NCBI GenBank assembly: GCA_001953115.1
Contig: LSSL01000758.1
Coordinates: forward strand, 1 to 51,475
From: Smittium mucronatum
Lineage: Eukaryota; Kickxellomycota; Harpellomycetes; Harpellales; Legeriomycetaceae
Direction: 5' to 3'
DNA: 51,475 bases
Shown: one piece after another, positions 48,301 to 51,475 of the stretch
Layout: the number at the start of each line of letters is the position of its first letter
Position numbering within the stretch: position 1 is the first letter of the stretch
Translations under genes and position numbers: made by a program
The notes under the pieces: model-generated
What the model was told of the DNA's origin: nothing
Database searches by the model: none
The model's input: only the letters and a program-made list of their open reading frames with translations

Positions 48301-51129
48301 AACTAATATAACTCAGGGTTTGGGAGAAAAAATTGAAATAATATAGGCCCATTAGTTTCATAATAACTAAAATTTTCGACATCATAGATTTTATATAAAG
48401 AAAAAATCAAATAATTTCGATTTTTTACATTCTTATATCCGTCTACTGGAACAATTTTGCTTTATGTTAGCATTTTTTAACCGTTTTATTTGGATTTAAT
48501 GGATTATTTATGAATAGTGTAATATATTTAAAGATATATAATATCTTTGTTAATTAATACTAAAAAAAAAATTGTGGAAAAATATAACGTGCTATATTAA
48601 TTCTAAGTTCAACCCAAAGGTTTTAAATGGATCTATAATATTCAAAAGATAGGTGGGATATGCGATTAAAAATTATTTTATTAATTATTTTTGTGAGAGT
48701 GATTTTGAAATCACGGAAAAGTCATGAATTATTTTTTTTTATATTTCACCAAATAAAAAATAATTTTATATATTAAAAATAACGATTACATCTTTTAAAA
48801 AAATCAACAACTTAATAGAACTTTGGATTGGATTTTTAGCCAATTTATTTTTAGCAAGTGTGGTATTCAATTTTAAAATAAGAAGAGGCGACATCAAAAG
48901 AAATTAATATATACTAAAAATATGACTAATTTTGATTTTAATAATTCATCTTTTCGTGGTATATTTTTAATTATATAAAATTTTTAATCTATTTTCTTTT
49001 GGTTAATTAATTTGGTATAAAGATTTAATGTGGTGCGTTTTTATATAAATTATATTATTAGGAAAATCTTGGGCTATTTGCAATGGCCGAATTAAATCAT
49101 CCATAAAATTTCAGCATTATAAAGATATCAAATTTTAATTTTTTAACTAATAAGTTTAAAAATGCAGCATTTTTTATTTTAATCGATCATTTATTTTTTT
49201 TTTTTCAACAATAAAACAAACCGTACATTTAAAAATTTTCTCCGTATATTTTAATAAAAATAGGGGTTTCTTTTTTTGATTTTTTGATTTTATAATTATG
49301 AGATTATAATTGAGATAATTTATTTATTTTACAGTCTGTAAAAAGTAATTATTTCAAGCCTGGTTTAATTATAATATGCAATCTCCTCCTTAGATATTTC
49401 AGTATTTGACTTTTTGATTTATTATAAGATTGAGGTGGTAAAAATTAAATAATATTTTAATATTTTACGAGTATATAATGTTTTAATTTTTGCAAAGCGT
49501 ATTTTATTATTTCGCTAATAAATATCTGATTATTGGAGCTCTGAGTTTGGACTTTTGGTGCATAAAGGTTAAATGATATCTCTTAATATTTTTTTAGGCA
49601 AATATAATTTATCTTTGATAATATCAAAACCAACATCTCTAAGCTCTTTTCTTGAAATTACATCTAAAAATATACTCAAGACACTTTTTTTTTATCTAAT
49701 TTATTTTACAAGACTATCATGAAATATCAATATATTTCTTTCTAATCTCAACTTTTTCAAACCCATTTTTAATGTATGCATATCATCTTTTTAGTTTACT
49801 TCTAGTACGAATTATTCGAAGATATCAGAAATTTTCTTATCATATTCTCATTTTGCTTTATAGTTTTTTTTCTTCCCAAATTGTCTAAATTCATTAAATT
49901 TTATTTTATTTTGAGATTATAGGATATTGTTGAAACCGATAATATTTGTATTTGATTAATGAATGATAATATAAAATAAAAAAAAATATTTGAAGTGGGT
50001 TTCAACTTATTAAAATAAAGATTATTATTTTTTTTATATCAACAAAATATTATTTTAGAAAATAAAAAAAAATATTTAAAATAAGTGAATTTTTTTCGAT
50101 AAAAATAACTGTGCCAACAATGATAATTTATAACTACTTTAATATCATATGTCCCACAGTTCCATTTATATTGAACTAAAATTATCACTTGGATAAATAT
50201 ATTTAGTTTAAAATATCCATTATTATTTGAAATATATTTAATTTTACTTGAATTAATTTTTTAGTTTAACACAAATCACATTTAAAAACTTAAGCGCTAT
50301 ACAGCATTATTTCAAATTTATATCAATATATTATTTTGAATGATACTTAAATGTTTTTTGTTATCGAAAAATTCATCTTCGAAAAAAAAAATTTCTAAAT
50401 CAACATGAAATATCCTATTATAAGATCTTTGAAAATCAGAGAAAAATTCTACATTATATATAATTATAATTATAGACATAAATTTATCATCTCATCTCAC
50501 TAAATTTTTTTTTAAAAATTTATCCGTAATTGGAGATATCGATGACAATTTTAAAGAAAATCAAATCATTGAAAACCGTTTTTAAAATTATTTTTACCTT
50601 CATTCAGAAGATGAGCTAAAAAATTTTACCAAAATTAAATTTGACTCTTTCAACAGATTTCTTTTCCTAATAAGTCTCGTATTATCAATTATGAGAAGTA
50701 CTAAATGGAGAAGGTTAAATATAACGAAAAAGTATTCACTTTTATTTTATCTGACATATTTCAAATTATATCCAAAATAATCTTCTATTGAGCTGTCTTT
50801 TAGCATAAATGCTGTTTTGATAGAAGAAATTTTTAAATAATGAAAATATCAATGAAATAAATAGTAAAAAAATATTTTATATTATAAGTAAGTAATCATG
50901 TTCAGTTTTCTAAAAGTTTTCCCTTATCTTTTTATCTTGATACAGCCCTTGTAAATTATAACTCAATATAGGTGCGATTGATTTTACAATCTAATTTAGA
51001 GAAGAAAACCCTTAATTTTATGGAAAGCACAAAATTAATTGTGTAAAAAGGAGACTTTACCACATCACAGATGATAGGATTACAATTTTGAGCAGAACTA
51101 AATACGGTTCCACAATTAATTCAATAATT
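39345..51129. other. AT-rich region without convincing genes
   Basis: About 11.8 kb. Composition is intermediate to about 41 kb and very AT-rich beyond. Short frames at 40513-40797 (minus, Lys-rich then hydrophobic), 42191-42382 and 44162-44437 (plus) and 43533-43742 (minus) have no recognisable motif. A (TA)n run lies at about 45698-45717. Sequences around 42125-42160 and 44130-44165 share a T-rich block plus AGTATTTAAATA. A minus-strand stretch near 47930-47780 reads REMAGITGVISAFIIEK and looks protein-like, but I could not assign it. I see no RNA genes. Confidence 0.4.
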
Positions 51130-51430
51130 TTTCCCTCGATTAGATGAATATAAAAATTTTCTTTTAAAAAATAAAGATTATAACTCACCTGATAAAGCAT
51201 AATATTTTTATATATTAGCTGATTTAAAATATATAGATATGTATCGTTATATACCTGTAATACTGCCGTTTAAGAGGTATATTTTGAACCAGAGTGATTA
51301 AAGTATTAACTCGAATATAAAATCTGCAAGTATGATTATCGAAAATTTTTATGGAAGACTTAATTAACTCTGTGAGCTGATATATTAAAAATTATAATAT
51401 CTTTAGACCTGTATGAGGTAATTCAATTTA
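51130..51430 (+). pseudogene. DDE transposase C-terminal fragment (Harbinger/DDE_Tnp_4-like), copy 2
   Basis: The + strand reads LDEYKNFLLKNKDYNSPDKA-stop, then YFYILADLKYIDMYRYIPVI, LPFKRYILNQSD-stop and MIIENFYGRLN. This parallels the left-edge copy (KYLLKSPE, IIADLGYIGIYRYIPAI, LPANGSNLSQIE, RIICENYYSRLKQLW) in order and spacing. It has more stops than copy 1. It belongs to the same family and the same orientation, about 51 kb apart. Confidence 0.6.
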
Positions 51431-51475
51431 TATACATTAGTCTAACTATATATAAGCTTATAATGCATCCGTCTT

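Overview
The window reads as a eukaryotic nuclear scaffold from an AT-rich fungus. The genes carry short spliceosomal introns (62-110 bp, GT...AG), use the standard genetic code, and include fungal-type proteins: a secreted protein with a KR (Kex2-type) processing site and a seven-membrane-segment receptor fused to an RGS domain. One gene encodes an MT-A70 methyltransferase of the MTA1 (AMT1) type, known from ciliates and early-diverging fungi. With the AT-richness this points to an early-diverging lineage, for example Kickxellomycotina or a similar zoosporic/zygomycete group. The taxon is inference only.

The layout is one compact gene island in a sea of decayed transposons. About 1-28.4 kb is AT-rich and has no intact gene: a DDE transposase fragment at the left edge, a 256-bp tract without a single C on the + strand, two degenerate Mutator-like (MULE) transposase copies (about 1.8-3.0 and 9.8-10.85 kb), a 121-bp inverted-repeat pair enclosing 2.6 kb (10.86-13.49 kb), two different LINE retrotransposon relics in the same minus orientation (about 14.4-18.9 and 19.7-24.7 kb), and a complete but dead IS630/Tc1-mariner-like element (25.75-27.67 kb) whose inverted ends are arrays of 21-bp units.

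The gene island (28.57-37.21 kb) holds four genes. On the + strand are a WDR83/MORG1-type WD40 scaffold (7 exons), the MTA1-like N6-adenine methyltransferase (2 exons; N-terminal coiled coil joined to the catalytic domain by a 110-bp intron), and a secreted 25-residue-repeat protein interrupted by a 412-bp assembly gap. On the - strand, convergent with the last, is a 7TM-RGS protein. They do not form an obvious pathway. The two at the right end are both secretory-pathway products, each with a KR site about 50 residues from the start.

From 37.2 kb to the right end I see no convincing gene. There is a small piggyBac-like MITE with TTAA target duplications (39.17-39.34 kb), AT-rich spacer, and at the right edge a second, more decayed copy of the transposase family found at the left edge. 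Exon boundaries were worked out by hand from reading frame, splice signals and remembered family conservation; none was checked by alignment or transcript data.
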